From: Vicinamibacteria bacterium
GTDB lineage: Bacteria; Acidobacteriota; Vicinamibacteria; Vicinamibacterales; UBA8438
Direction: 5' to 3'
Length of the DNA stretch: 39,898 bases
Assembly: GCA_022821235.1 (NCBI GenBank)
Contig: JAJEEA010000448.1
Coordinates: 1 to 39,898, forward strand
Position numbers and translations under genes: made by a program. Shown one piece after another: positions 1-7,250 of this stretch. Under the pieces are notes generated by a model that saw only the letters and a list, made by a program, of their open reading frames with translations, was not told the origin of the DNA and did not search any database. The stretch's first letter is position 1, and each line of letters begins with the position of its first letter.

Positions 1-29
1 GGCCAGTCAGGCCGGACAGAGCATCCCAA

Positions 30-167
30 ACTATGCGGAGTACCCCGAACCGGTCAGCTCACGTAACCCTCGTTCTGACAGGTACTTGTGAGCAAAATCC
101 TCAACCAACTCCGCATAGTCCAGTACTCCGCATAGTGCGCCCTATGCAGAGCTCCGCATAGGGCGCA
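30..167. repeat. Cluster of palindromic CTCCGCATAG repeats
   Basis: The core CTCCGCATAG occurs four times in both orientations: inverted at 31-40, direct at 109-118, 126-135 and 152-161, plus a one-mismatch inverted copy at 142-151. ACTATGCGGAGTAC (30-43) is the exact reverse complement of 123-136. TGCGCCCTATGC (136-147) pairs perfectly with 156-167 around an 8-nt loop. It could be an operator array, a recombination site or a REP-like element; the sequence does not decide between them. No gene is recognisable in 1-195. Confidence 0.6.
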
Positions 168-195
168 TATTCCTGCCCGTGAGGACGACCCCGAC

Positions 196-378
196 ATGGA
201 CGACGATCTGCGCCGCACGGCGGACCGACCGACCCGCAACCGGGAGGAGACGACTCTCGTGAAGGGCCAACCGGAAGCCCCGAACGCGCTCGAGAGCGCG
301 CGCCTCCTTGCCGCCCTCGGCGGCAGCGAGAAGCAGCTCCGACCCATCGCGAGGCGCCGTTCGCGACCGGAACGATGA
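196..378 (+). CDS. Small hypothetical ORF coupled to the cyclophilin-like gene
   Basis: This 60-residue, Arg-rich ORF ends in an ATGA overlap with the next gene, which suggests translational coupling. The only patterned stretch is a short helical segment (ALESARLLAALGG) with a basic tail, as seen at the C-terminus of some small antitoxins, but no family is recognisable. It may be the remnant of a larger gene or chance coding in GC-rich DNA. Confidence 0.25.
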   Translation: MDDDLRRTADRPTRNREETTLVKGQPEAPNALESARLLAALGGSEKQLRPIARRRSRPER

Positions 379-752
379 GCGACAGACTGATTCGGATACG
401 CGCCGGCGAGGTCTCCGTGACTGCGGCCCTGAACGGCTCGACCACCGCCGACTCGGTATGGGACGCGCTTCCCGTCACCGGCCAAGTGCAGACCTGGGGC
501 GACGAGATCTACTTCTCGATTCCTGTCGACGCGCCGGAAGCGCCGGACGCGGCGGCGACCGTCGACAAGGGAGCAGTGGCCTACTGGCCGCCGGGCAGCG
601 CGCTCTGTCTGTTCTGGGGACCGACGCCGATGAGCCGCGGAGACGAGATCAGGCCGGCGAGCGCGGTCAATGTCATCGGCGCCATCGAAGGCGATCCGAC
701 GGCGCTCGCGGCGGTCCCGGGCGGCGCCGAGATCGTCGTCGAGCGGCAGTGA
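375..752 (+). CDS. Cyclophilin-like fold protein (TM1367/DUF3830-like)
   Basis: The 125-residue protein resembles the small cyclophilin-like beta-barrel family typified by TM1367. The central pattern WGDEIYFSIPVDAPE, followed by VAYWPPGSALCLFWGPTPMS, is typical of that family, and the length is right for a single domain. The proteins are cytoplasmic and lack established peptidyl-prolyl isomerase residues; their biochemical role is generally unknown. The start is the ATG of an ATGA overlap with the upstream small ORF. The next genes lie on the opposite strand and converge on it, with 18 bases between stop codons. Confidence 0.8.
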   Translation: MSDRLIRIRAGEVSVTAALNGSTTADSVWDALPVTGQVQTWGDEIYFSIPVDAPEAPDAAATVDKGAVAYWPPGSALCLFWGPTPMSRGDEIRPASAVNVIGAIEGDPTALAAVPGGAEIVVERQ

Positions 753-770
753 CGCCGCCGCGAGCGAAGG

Positions 771-977
771 TCAACCCGATCCGGTCTTTCCCGACAGCAG
801 GGACGGTCGCTCCCGCTGCAGCCGGGCGCGGTCCATCTTCAGCAGCAGACGCTCCTCCTCCGGATCACGCGGCCGCCTTCCCGGCACGCGGCCCGGCGGC
901 TCGTCGGCGAGGATCTTCGCCCAGCGCTCGCGTCTGAGCCGCCGCACCTCCGCCTGGAACTCGTCGTAGTCGATCAT
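771..977 (-). CDS. Small charged protein, partner of the nucleotidyltransferase-like gene
   Basis: This is a 68-residue, highly charged, probably helical protein starting MIDYDEFQAEVRRLRRERW. I chose the internal ATG at 977 because it overlaps the stop of the upstream nucleotidyltransferase-like gene by four bases (ATGA), and because the upstream extension in the ORF track is a low-complexity shadow. The family is not recognised. Tight coupling to a nucleotidyltransferase-fold gene would fit the small member of a toxin-antitoxin-like pair, but this is inference from arrangement alone. Confidence 0.55.
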   Translation of the reverse strand: MIDYDEFQAEVRRLRRERWAKILADEPPGRVPGRRPRDPEEERLLLKMDRARLQRERPSLLSGKTGSG

Positions 978-1552
978 CGCGGGTGCGCCTCCTGCTCGAC
1001 CCGCTGCAGGGCGTCGGCCTCTTCGGGGACGTCCTTCGTCCGCGCCCGCAGATAGCCCCAGTCCAGGCGGTGCGCGTACAGCTTCGCGAGCCGCCGGGTC
1101 CACCGCCCGTCCTCGTCGCTCTTCCAGTGCACCCAGGCGCGGAGGCGGTCGACGAGCAGATCCTCGACGCCGATGATCACCACGCGCAGACCGTCGACTG
1201 CGACTTCGGTCCGCGGGGCGTCCTCGCCCGGGAGCCCGGCCGGCGCCGGCGCCTCGAAGAGCAGGTCGAGGTCGGCGTGATGCCACAGCCGCCCCTCCTT
1301 CTCGAACCCCAGGGCCGCGAACGCGGCGTCCACCTCGGGTCCCGAGGGCAGGGCCAGGTCCACGTCGCCGGTGGCGTAGCCTCCGGCGGTGTAGAACTCC
1401 ACCGCGGCGCCGCCGACCAGGATCGGCTCGATGCCCCGCGGCGACAGCCAGGCGGTGAGCAGCCCGAGCATGATCAGCCGGCGGCGTCGAGGATCGGGTT
1501 CCTCGCGGAGGCGGCGGAGCCTCTCCAGGAGATCACCGTGTTCGGCGTCCAT
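974..1552 (-). CDS. Nucleotidyltransferase-fold protein (DUF6036/AbiEii-like)
   Basis: The protein is about 192 residues from the preferred start MDAEHGDLLERL, which is preceded by GAAGGCG; longer starts at 1594 or 1645 would run into the promoter region of the divergent quinoprotein gene. LVGGAAVEFYTAGGYATGDVDLAL (residues 46-67) has the nucleotidyltransferase pattern, a Gly-Gly followed by Asp-x-Asp (D63, D65). The C-terminal part (EDLLVDRLRAWVHWKSDEDGRW...) is typical of DUF6036/AbiEii-like proteins that sit in toxin-antitoxin or antitoxin-like gene pairs. Its 3' end overlaps the small charged gene. The substrate cannot be told from sequence. Confidence 0.7.
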   Translation of the reverse strand: MDAEHGDLLERLRRLREEPDPRRRRLIMLGLLTAWLSPRGIEPILVGGAAVEFYTAGGYATGDVDLALPSGPEVDAAFAALGFEKEGRLWHHADLDLLFEAPAPAGLPGEDAPRTEVAVDGLRVVIIGVEDLLVDRLRAWVHWKSDEDGRWTRRLAKLYAHRLDWGYLRARTKDVPEEADALQRVEQEAHPR

Positions 1553-1611
1553 CGCCTTCACGCGTGCAGCGTCGCCGTTCGCGGTCACCGGCATCCCCGA
1601 CCCGACCCGAG

Positions 1612-1629
1612 TATAGTGGACGCGGGAGG
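1612..1629 (+). promoter_or_regulatory. -10-like hexamer and ribosome binding site before the first quinoprotein gene
   Basis: TATAGT at 1612-1617 is a good -10 hexamer; no convincing -35 lies 16-18 bases upstream. GGGAGG at 1624-1629 is a strong Shine-Dalgarno five bases before ATG 1635, which is why that start is preferred to the GTG at 1629. Confidence 0.5.
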
Positions 1630-1634
1630 TGACC

Positions 1635-3638
1635 ATGCCCTGCACGCGACGCCGCTCGACGGTCCTTCGCCTCGTGATGCTTCTCGCGTGGTGCGCGGCC
1701 GCCCTCGGCCCGGCCGAGGCGCGCGCCCAGTACGGCGCCGCCGACGGCGAGTGGCGGAGCTACGGCGGCGACGCCGGCAGCACCAAGTACTCGCCGCTCG
1801 ACCAGATCGACGCCGGCAACTTCGGCGATCTGGAGATTGCGTGGCGCTGGCAGTCGGCCGACGCGTCGCTCGATCTCGACGCGCTGCGGGAGCGGGTGCC
1901 GCGCCTCGGCATCCGGATGTTCCAGGCGACGCCGTTGATGGCGCGGGGCGCCCTCTACATCTCGACGGCGCTGCACCAGGTGGCGGCCATCGACGCCGCG
2001 AGCGGCGAGACTCTATGGGTGCACGACCCGCAGGTCTATCTGCGCGGGCGGCCGACCCACTTCTACAACTCGCGCGGGGTCGCGTGGTGGAGCGACGGCG
2101 ACGACGCCCGCATCTTCTTCGGCACCCACGAGGCGTACCTGATCGCGCTCGACGCCGAGACCGGCGCGCCGGTGCTCGACTTCGGCGACGACGGACGCGT
2201 CGACCTGATGGAGGGCATCCCGCGCGCCGACCGCGGCGGCACGAACCGGCGCGGCCGCAACCTGATGGGGGTGGCGTCGCCGCCCGTCGTCGCCCGCGAC
2301 GTGGTGGTCACGCCCAACGTCATCTCGGACGGGGTCATCGCCAAGGAGGCGCCCCCCGGGTGGATCAAGGGCGTGGACGCCCGCACCGGCGACACGCGGT
2401 GGGTCTTCCGCACCGTGCCGACCGGCGACGACTTCGGCGCCGACACGTGGGGCAACGAGTCGTGGCGCTACTCGGGCAACACCAACGTGTGGCCGCCGAT
2501 GAGCGCCGACGAGGAGCTGGGCTACGTGTACCTGCCGACGGGCACCCCGACCGGCGACTACTACGGCGGCCACCGGCCCGGCGACAACCTGTTCGCGGAG
2601 AGCGTCGTCGCCCTCGACATCGAGACCGGCCAGCGGATGTGGCACTTCCAGGCCGTGCACCACGGCGTCTGGGACTACGACTTCCCCGCCGCCCCGAGCC
2701 TCGTCGACGTCGCCGTCGAGGGCCGGGCCGAACCGGTCAGGGCGATTGCGCAGGTGAGCAAGCAGGGGTTCACCTACGTCTTCGACCGGGTGACGGGCGA
2801 GCCGGTGTGGCCCATCGAGGAGCGCCCGGTCGAGACCGACAGCGACATGGAGGGCGAGGTGCTGTCGCCGACGCAGCCGTTCCCGACGAGGCCGCCCCCG
2901 TTCGAGTACCAGGGGGTGGGCATCGACGACCTCGTCGACTTCACGCCCGAGATCCGGGCCATGGCGGTCGAGGCAGTGCGCAACTTCCGGCTCGGGCCGC
3001 TCTTCTCGCCCCCGACCCTGAGCCACGACGGCGGCTTGCAGGGGACCATTCAGCGACCCCACGTCGGGGGCGGCGCGGGCTGGGCGGGCTCGGGCGTCGA
3101 CCCCGAGACGGGGCTGCTCTACGTGCCGTCGGTCAACCGGTTCTCGGTCATCAAGTACTACACGCCGGACCCCGCCGAGGGCGGCAACCTCCGCTACACG
3201 ATGCGGGGGCTCGCGGCCGGCGTCCAGCCGCGGATGCCGAACGGCCTGCCCCTGCTGAAGCCGCCGTACTCGCGGATGACCGCGATCGACCTGACAAGGG
3301 GCGAGCACGCGTGGATGCAGCCCAACGGCGACGGCGACCGCGTGCGCCGGCACCCGGCGCTGCGCGACCTCGACCTGCCGCCGCTCGGCGGCGACGGCCG
3401 CGGGGGCGTGGTGATCACCAGGACGCTGGTCGTCAGCGGCCTCACCGCGGGCGGGAGCGACGACGGTCCCCGGCTCGTGGCGCGCGACAAGGCGAGCGGC
3501 GCCATCGTCGGCTCGGTCGACCTGCCGGGTGGCCCCATCGGCACGCCGATGACCTACCTGCACGAGGGACGGCAGTACATCGCCCTGACGGTGGGCGGCG
3601 AGGTGCCCGAGCTGGTGGCGCTGGCCCTGCCGGAGTAG
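1635..3638 (+). CDS. Secreted PQQ-dependent dehydrogenase, membrane glucose dehydrogenase-like
   Basis: The 667-residue quinoprotein has a signal peptide (VLRLVMLLAWCAAALG...ARA) and then an eight-bladed propeller beginning WRSYGGDAGSTKYSPLDQI, the family's entry motif. PQQ-blade motifs (ALDAETG, ALDIETGQRMWHFQ) recur, and HHGVWDYDFPAAP matches the active-site region of the mGDH-like branch. It lacks the N-terminal membrane domain of E. coli Gcd and has no C-terminal heme domain, so electrons must go to a separate acceptor such as the cytochrome c at 12.8 kb. It should oxidise a sugar or alcohol in the periplasm; the exact substrate is not predictable. The gene at 10574 is a close paralogue. 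The 926-residue ORF overlapping it in another frame is a shadow. Confidence 0.88.
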   Translation: MPCTRRRSTVLRLVMLLAWCAAALGPAEARAQYGAADGEWRSYGGDAGSTKYSPLDQIDAGNFGDLEIAWRWQSADASLDLDALRERVPRLGIRMFQATPLMARGALYISTALHQVAAIDAASGETLWVHDPQVYLRGRPTHFYNSRGVAWWSDGDDARIFFGTHEAYLIALDAETGAPVLDFGDDGRVDLMEGIPRADRGGTNRRGRNLMGVASPPVVARDVVVTPNVISDGVIAKEAPPGWIKGVDARTGDTRWVFRTVPTGDDFGADTWGNESWRYSGNTNVWPPMSADEELGYVYLPTGTPTGDYYGGHRPGDNLFAESVVALDIETGQRMWHFQAVHHGVWDYDFPAAPSLVDVAVEGRAEPVRAIAQVSKQGFTYVFDRVTGEPVWPIEERPVETDSDMEGEVLSPTQPFPTRPPPFEYQGVGIDDLVDFTPEIRAMAVEAVRNFRLGPLFSPPTLSHDGGLQGTIQRPHVGGGAGWAGSGVDPETGLLYVPSVNRFSVIKYYTPDPAEGGNLRYTMRGLAAGVQPRMPNGLPLLKPPYSRMTAIDLTRGEHAWMQPNGDGDRVRRHPALRDLDLPPLGGDGRGGVVITRTLVVSGLTAGGSDDGPRLVARDKASGAIVGSVDLPGGPIGTPMTYLHEGRQYIALTVGGEVPELVALALPE

Positions 3639-3779
3639 CGGCCGAGACATCCGGCACCGCGCGCCGCGCCGGGGGGTTCCAGCCGCCGACCGTCGCAGGC
3701 ACGGAGGGGGCGGCCTGTGTCTCCGGCACCGCGCCGGGGGAAGCCGGCAGCCATGTGCCATGATGGAGGGGCGGCCACG

Positions 3780-3896
3780 CAGCCCCTGGCCGAGGCCGAC
3801 CGCGCGGTGCTCGACGGCGAGGACGCCGGCTTCGCCCGGGTCCACGTCCGGAAGGGGACCGACCGCATCCTCGGCGCCACCGGAGTCCTACCGCAG
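3780..3896 (+). pseudogene. Remnant of a mercuric reductase-like flavoprotein disulfide reductase
   Basis: In the +1 frame, residues 22-60 of the 3717-4013 ORF read AEADRAVLDGEDAGFARVHV followed by RKGTDRILGATGV. This matches the conserved dimerisation-domain segment of mercuric reductase and related pyridine-nucleotide disulfide oxidoreductases. Homology stops on both sides: no FAD, NAD or CxxxxC region and no C-terminal end remain. This about 117-base relic lies in a 480-base gap between the quinoprotein and Uma2 genes. The rest of the gap (3639-3779 and 3897-4119) holds only GC-rich sequence with a short direct repeat TCCGGCACCGCG. Confidence 0.6.
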
Positions 3897-4119
3897 ACCC
3901 CGGCCGGACGGCGGGAGACGGCCGGCGCGTTGCGGGCCGGCTCCAATAGAGGGGTCGCCGCGGTGCAGATTCCGGGCGCCGTCGATTGGCCGGCATGCGG
4001 ACCCATGGGGTAGCGACCTCCCGGGGCGGGAATCTGCGCCGGGGAACGGGCGACCCGCGACGCGTATCGAAGTCGCGCTCGACGCCGACCGGCGCCCCGG
4101 TACGTGGAGCGGAGCGACG

Positions 4120-4740
4120 ATGACCACGTTCTCCCCGGCAGTGAACGCGCCGGACGACCGGAACGATCGGGCCCTGTTCATGCACCTCCATCCGGTCGTC
4201 CGGTTGAACGACGACCAGTTCTACGAGCTCTGTCGGCTGAACCGGAACCTGCGCATCGAGCGCGCCGCCGGTGGAGGAATGTCGATCATGCCGCCGGCCG
4301 GGGGCGAGACGAGCCGCAGGAACGCGGAAATCGCCAGGCAACTGGGCAACTGGGCCAGGCGGACCCGAACCGGGGCCTGTTTCGATTCCTCCTGCGGCTT
4401 CGTGCTCCCGAACGGCGCGGTTCGATCTCCGGATGCGTCGTGGGTCCCCCACGAGCGCCTCGACGCACTGACCGACGAGCAGCGCAGCCGGTTCCTCCCC
4501 CTCTGTCCGGATTTCGTCGTGGAGCTGCGCTCCCCCACCGACGACCTGGCGGCGCTTCACGACAAGATGCGCGAGTACGTCGACAACGGGGCGAAGCTCG
4601 GCTGGCTGATCGATCCTGGCGGCCGGGAAGTCTTCATCTACCGCCCCGGCGTCGCGGTCGAGTGTCTGCGCGAGCCGCCGGTCGTCTCTGCCGAACCGCT
4701 GCTCGCGGGCTTCCGCCTGACGTGCGACGAAATGTGGTGA
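4120..4740 (+). CDS. Uma2 family (DUF820) PD-(D/E)XK nuclease-like protein
   Basis: This 206-residue protein matches the Uma2/DUF820 family, restriction-endonuclease-like proteins abundant in cyanobacteria, Acidobacteria and Chloroflexi. The core runs RSPDASWV, then CPDFVVELRSPTDDLAALHDKMREYVDNG, then LGWLIDP; these supply the Asp, the Glu (VVEL) and the Lys (DKM) of the PD-(D/E)XK site. The ATG at 4120 has GGAG five bases upstream, so the longer ORF start is rejected. The biological role of Uma2 proteins is poorly known. No partner gene is evident, and it stands alone after a degraded stretch. Confidence 0.85.
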   Translation: MTTFSPAVNAPDDRNDRALFMHLHPVVRLNDDQFYELCRLNRNLRIERAAGGGMSIMPPAGGETSRRNAEIARQLGNWARRTRTGACFDSSCGFVLPNGAVRSPDASWVPHERLDALTDEQRSRFLPLCPDFVVELRSPTDDLAALHDKMREYVDNGAKLGWLIDPGGREVFIYRPGVAVECLREPPVVSAEPLLAGFRLTCDEMW

Positions 4741-4832
4741 CGGCTGTCGTCGCCGGCACGGCCGTCTCCCCCAGCACCGGCCGGACACCCGGCTCCGGTT
4801 CCGCACAGCCCCCGCAGACCTCCCGGGGGCGT

Positions 4833-4838
4833 TATGAT
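4833..4838 (+). promoter_or_regulatory. -10-like TATGAT upstream of the candidate selenoprotein gene
   Basis: TATGAT lies about 118 bases before the start codon, in an otherwise featureless 215-base gap (4741-4955). No clear -35 accompanies it, so this is only a candidate. Confidence 0.25.
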
Positions 4839-4955
4839 CAGGTTGCGCAATGGTTGTCGTCCCGCTGGAAAAGCCGTCGCGGCGGGATTCTGTTTCCGGT
4901 GGTCGCCGCACGACGCGGCCGGGCCGGCCGTGATGACGGTGGGAGAATCGCCTCG

Positions 4956-6035
4956 ATGAAGATCACACGTATCGGAACGCTCTGCCTGATGCTCGCGCTG
5001 GGAGCGGCTTCGACCGCATCGGCGCAGCCACTGCCCGATGTCGACGGGCTCGGACCCCAGGTCGGCGACGTCGTGCCGTCCTTCTCGCTCCCCGACCAGA
5101 CCGGCGCGGCGCGGGACATCGACTCGCTGATGGGGCCGGCCGGGCTGATGCTGGTGTTCAGCCGCTCGGCCGACTGGTGACCGTACTGCAAGACGCAGCT
5201 CGTGGAGCTGCAAAGCCGCCATGACGAGCTCCAGGACCAGGGCCTCGGCGTCGCCGTCGTCACCTACGACCCGGTCGCGACCCTCGCCGCGTTCGCGGAC
5301 GCCCGCGGCATCGAGATACCGCTGCTGTCCGACGAGGGCTCGGCGACCATCCGGGAATACGGCCTCCTGAACCACGAGATGGACCCGGCCCGCGCGCCCG
5401 AGGAGCGGCGCGAGATGATGCGCCGGCTCTACGGCATCCCCCATCCCGGCACGTTCATGCTGGACGCGACGGGCCGCGTGACCGCGCGCTTCTTCGAGGC
5501 GGCGTACCAGGAGCGCTCCACGGTGTCGAGCATCGCCGTCCGCCTCGGGGACGCGATGCCCGGGGCCCCGGACCGGGCCGCGACCCGCGTCGACACCGAC
5601 CACCTCGAGGCCCTCGTCTGGGCCACCGACGACGTGGTCGCGCCGGGCAACCGCCTGTCGTTCGTGGTCGACGTGACCCCGAAGACCGACATGCACGTCT
5701 ACGCGCCCGGCGACCACGGCTACCAGGTGATCCGCCTGCGCCTGACCGCGCCCGACTTCCTGCGGAGCCACGAGGTGACCTACCCGGCCTCGGAGATGTA
5801 CCACTTCGAGCCCCTCGACGAGACGGTGGAGGTCTACGAGCAGCCGTTCCGGCTCGTGCAGGACGTGACCATCCCGATGCGCCGCGACATCGACGCGCTC
5901 GCCTCGGAGCCCGACGCGACCCTGCGGGTCGAGGGGGTGCTGGAGTACCAGGCGTGCGACCACGAGATCTGCTACCTGCCGGCGGAGGCGCCGCTGAGCT
6001 GGGAGCTCGCGTGGCGCCCGCTCGTGCGGGACTGA
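4956..6035 (+). CDS. Candidate selenoprotein: secreted AhpC/TSA-type redoxin fused to a DsbD-like domain, in-frame UGA = Sec75
   Basis: One reading frame of 359 codons is interrupted only by TGA at 5178-5180. Before it: a signal peptide (LCLMLALGAASTASA) and a redoxin domain (VGDVVPSFSLPDQTG) ending VFSRSADW. After it, in frame: PYCKTQLVELQ and the rest of the redoxin fold. Family members read SADWCPYCKxQLVEL here, so UGA occupies the first Cys of CxxC, giving Sec75-Pro-Tyr-Cys78. The C-terminal part (about 220-359) resembles the DsbD N-terminal/DsbC-like domain and has the pair C334/C339 (EYQACDHEICYLP). The ORF track splits it into 4104-5180 and 5202-6035; both belong to this gene. A bSECIS-like hairpin follows the UGA. 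The expected role is periplasmic thiol or peroxide reduction. The alternative, a nonsense mutation, is less likely because 285 downstream codons remain intact. Confidence 0.82.
5195..5211 (+). promoter_or_regulatory. bSECIS-like stem-loop downstream of the UGA
   Basis: GCAGCTC (5195-5201) pairs perfectly with GAGCTGC (5205-5211) around a GTG loop. The loop begins 21 bases after the TGA and has G as its first base. This matches the known bacterial SECIS rules: apical loop about 16-37 nt after UGA, a stable stem, and a G in the first two loop positions. It would bind SelB. Confidence 0.75.
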
Positions 6036-6185
6036 CGGCACGCGGCCGAGCCCGCGTTTGCGCCGAGAGCGACGCGGCGCCCGGCTGACAGGATCTCGCG
6101 CACGCCGCCACGCGACGGCGTAGCGCCCTGCATCGCGCCGAGAGCGGCGAGGCGCCCGGCCGACAGGGCGCGACGACGCGAGCCT
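6036..6185 (+). repeat. Diverged copy D of the stop-adjacent dispersed repeat, partly duplicated
   Basis: Starting one base after the TGA of the redoxin gene, CGGCACGCGGCCGAGCCCGCG resembles the head of copies A-C (CGGCCCGTGGCGAAATCCCGCG). A segment GCGCCGAGAGCG...GGCGCCCGGC(T/C)GACAGG occurs twice, near 6060 and 6135. The second occurrence continues GGCGCGACGACG, like the middle of copies B and C. The remaining sequence to 6279 holds no gene. Confidence 0.5.
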
Positions 6186-6279
6186 GCGGGCCACGTGCGG
6201 CCCACGACCAAGCTGTCAGGCGGGCGGCCCGCTACTCGAACGAGCGGGCCGCCCCCTGCCGAACCGCCGAGGAGTCGAC

Positions 6280-6840
6280 ATGCGCAGGGTTCTATCAGGA
6301 TGCTCGATCGGGTTCGCGGCCGTTGCGCTGGCCGCCGCGGCGCCCGCGGCCGGCCAGGTCACGACCGCGACGGACGTGACGGTGGCGGAGTACATGGCGG
6401 TCAGGAACGCCCCCGAGGGCGGCGTCGACCGTCAGGTGAAGGTGGTCGACATCGGCAAGTCGAACGTGGCCGTGGGCATCCTCCACCGCGACGCCCTCGA
6501 GCCTGCCGGAGATGCGGCGGTGGGGATCGTCCACACCCTGGTGACCGAGGTCTACTACATCGTCTCGGGGGGCGGCACCCTGATGACCGGGGGGACGATC
6601 ACCGAGCGCCGGGACATCCCCGCCGACAGCCACATCGTGCAGGTGCTGGTGGGCGAGAGCTACCGCGCCTCGGCGGAGGGCGGCCGGGTCCGCGACGTAT
6701 CGGAGGGCGACATCGTGGTCATTCCGGGCGGGGTGTTCCACGGCTGGACCGCGATTCCCGACCACGTCACCTATCTGAGCATCCGCCCCGACCCCGACAA
6801 GGTGCTGCCGGCCGGGTGGGTGAACCCGCTCATCCAGTAG
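6280..6840 (+). CDS. Secreted cupin-domain protein
   Basis: The 186-residue protein has a signal peptide (GFAAVALAAAAPAAGQ) and a single cupin barrel. Cupin motif 1 is recognisable around VHTLVTEVYYIVSGGGTLMTGG and motif 2 at GDIVVIPGGVFHGW, which supply candidate metal ligands (His and Glu in motif 1, His in motif 2). Small exported single-cupin proteins of this type are common in Acidobacteria; the substrate is unknown. The start follows GGAGTCGAC. The gene converges on the minus-strand propeller gene, with a strongly structured spacer between them. No operon partner is evident. Confidence 0.85.
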   Translation: MRRVLSGCSIGFAAVALAAAAPAAGQVTTATDVTVAEYMAVRNAPEGGVDRQVKVVDIGKSNVAVGILHRDALEPAGDAAVGIVHTLVTEVYYIVSGGGTLMTGGTITERRDIPADSHIVQVLVGESYRASAEGGRVRDVSEGDIVVIPGGVFHGWTAIPDHVTYLSIRPDPDKVLPAGWVNPLIQ

Positions 6841-6842
6841 CC

Positions 6843-6948
6843 GAGGCGGGTGCAGCGTTCCGCCTGGCTTTGGTAGTCCAGGCGGAACGCCCGCGCGGCT
6901 CACGCTTTCTCTCCGCGCCGCGGGTGGCCCAGCGGCAACACCCGCCTC
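6843..6948. terminator. Nested inverted repeats between convergent genes, terminator-like
   Basis: GCGTTCCGCCTGG (6855-6867) pairs perfectly with 6878-6890 around a 10-nt loop. Outer arms GAGGCGGGTG (6843-6852) and CACCCGCCTC (6939-6948) are also perfect complements and enclose this hairpin plus a GC-rich segment, so the whole could fold as a multi-branch structure. No T-run follows. It sits just after the cupin stop and may end transcription from one or both sides. Confidence 0.6.
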
Positions 6949-7050
6949 GCGCCCGACCGGGCACATCCCCCCGGACGACCCCCACCGCATTCTCGCCGGC
7001 CGCAAACAGGCGAAGGGCGACAGCCTGAGCGGGCCCAGGGGCAACAGCCT

Positions 7051-7250
7051 GACGGGCGAAGCGCCAGCGGCCGCGCGACGGGGCGAGAATCAGGACCGCG
7101 CCTCGGTGCGATTCAGGTGGGCTGTCGGTGCGCAGGCGCAGCGCCATCCTGACCGGCGAAGCGCCCGCGTCCGGTGACGGGGCGAAGTCAGGGCCGCTCC
7201 TCGATGCGGTAGAGGTGGGTGTCGCTGCGCAGGAACAGCGCACCGTCGGA
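7051..7250 (-). repeat. 100-bp tandem duplication of the propeller gene's 3' end
   Basis: The segment from 7151 (GACCGGCGAAGCGCC...), which includes the last 20 or so codons and the stop of the minus-strand propeller gene, is repeated with divergence from 7051 (GACGGGCGAAGCGCC...), exactly 100 bases away. The copy still resembles the terminal coding sequence (LFLRSDTHLYRIEERP) at DNA level but is out of use. The remainder of the gap 6949-7187 holds no gene. Confidence 0.6.

Noticed and set aside
983-3763. 926-residue plus-strand ORF over the first quinoprotein
   Set aside because: It crosses two real genes in another frame and is Arg/Pro-rich.
4956-6035. Redoxin gene as a simple nonsense pseudogene
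   Set aside because: The only stop is a TGA at the catalytic Cys, the frame is intact for 285 codons afterwards, and a bSECIS-like hairpin is in the right place.
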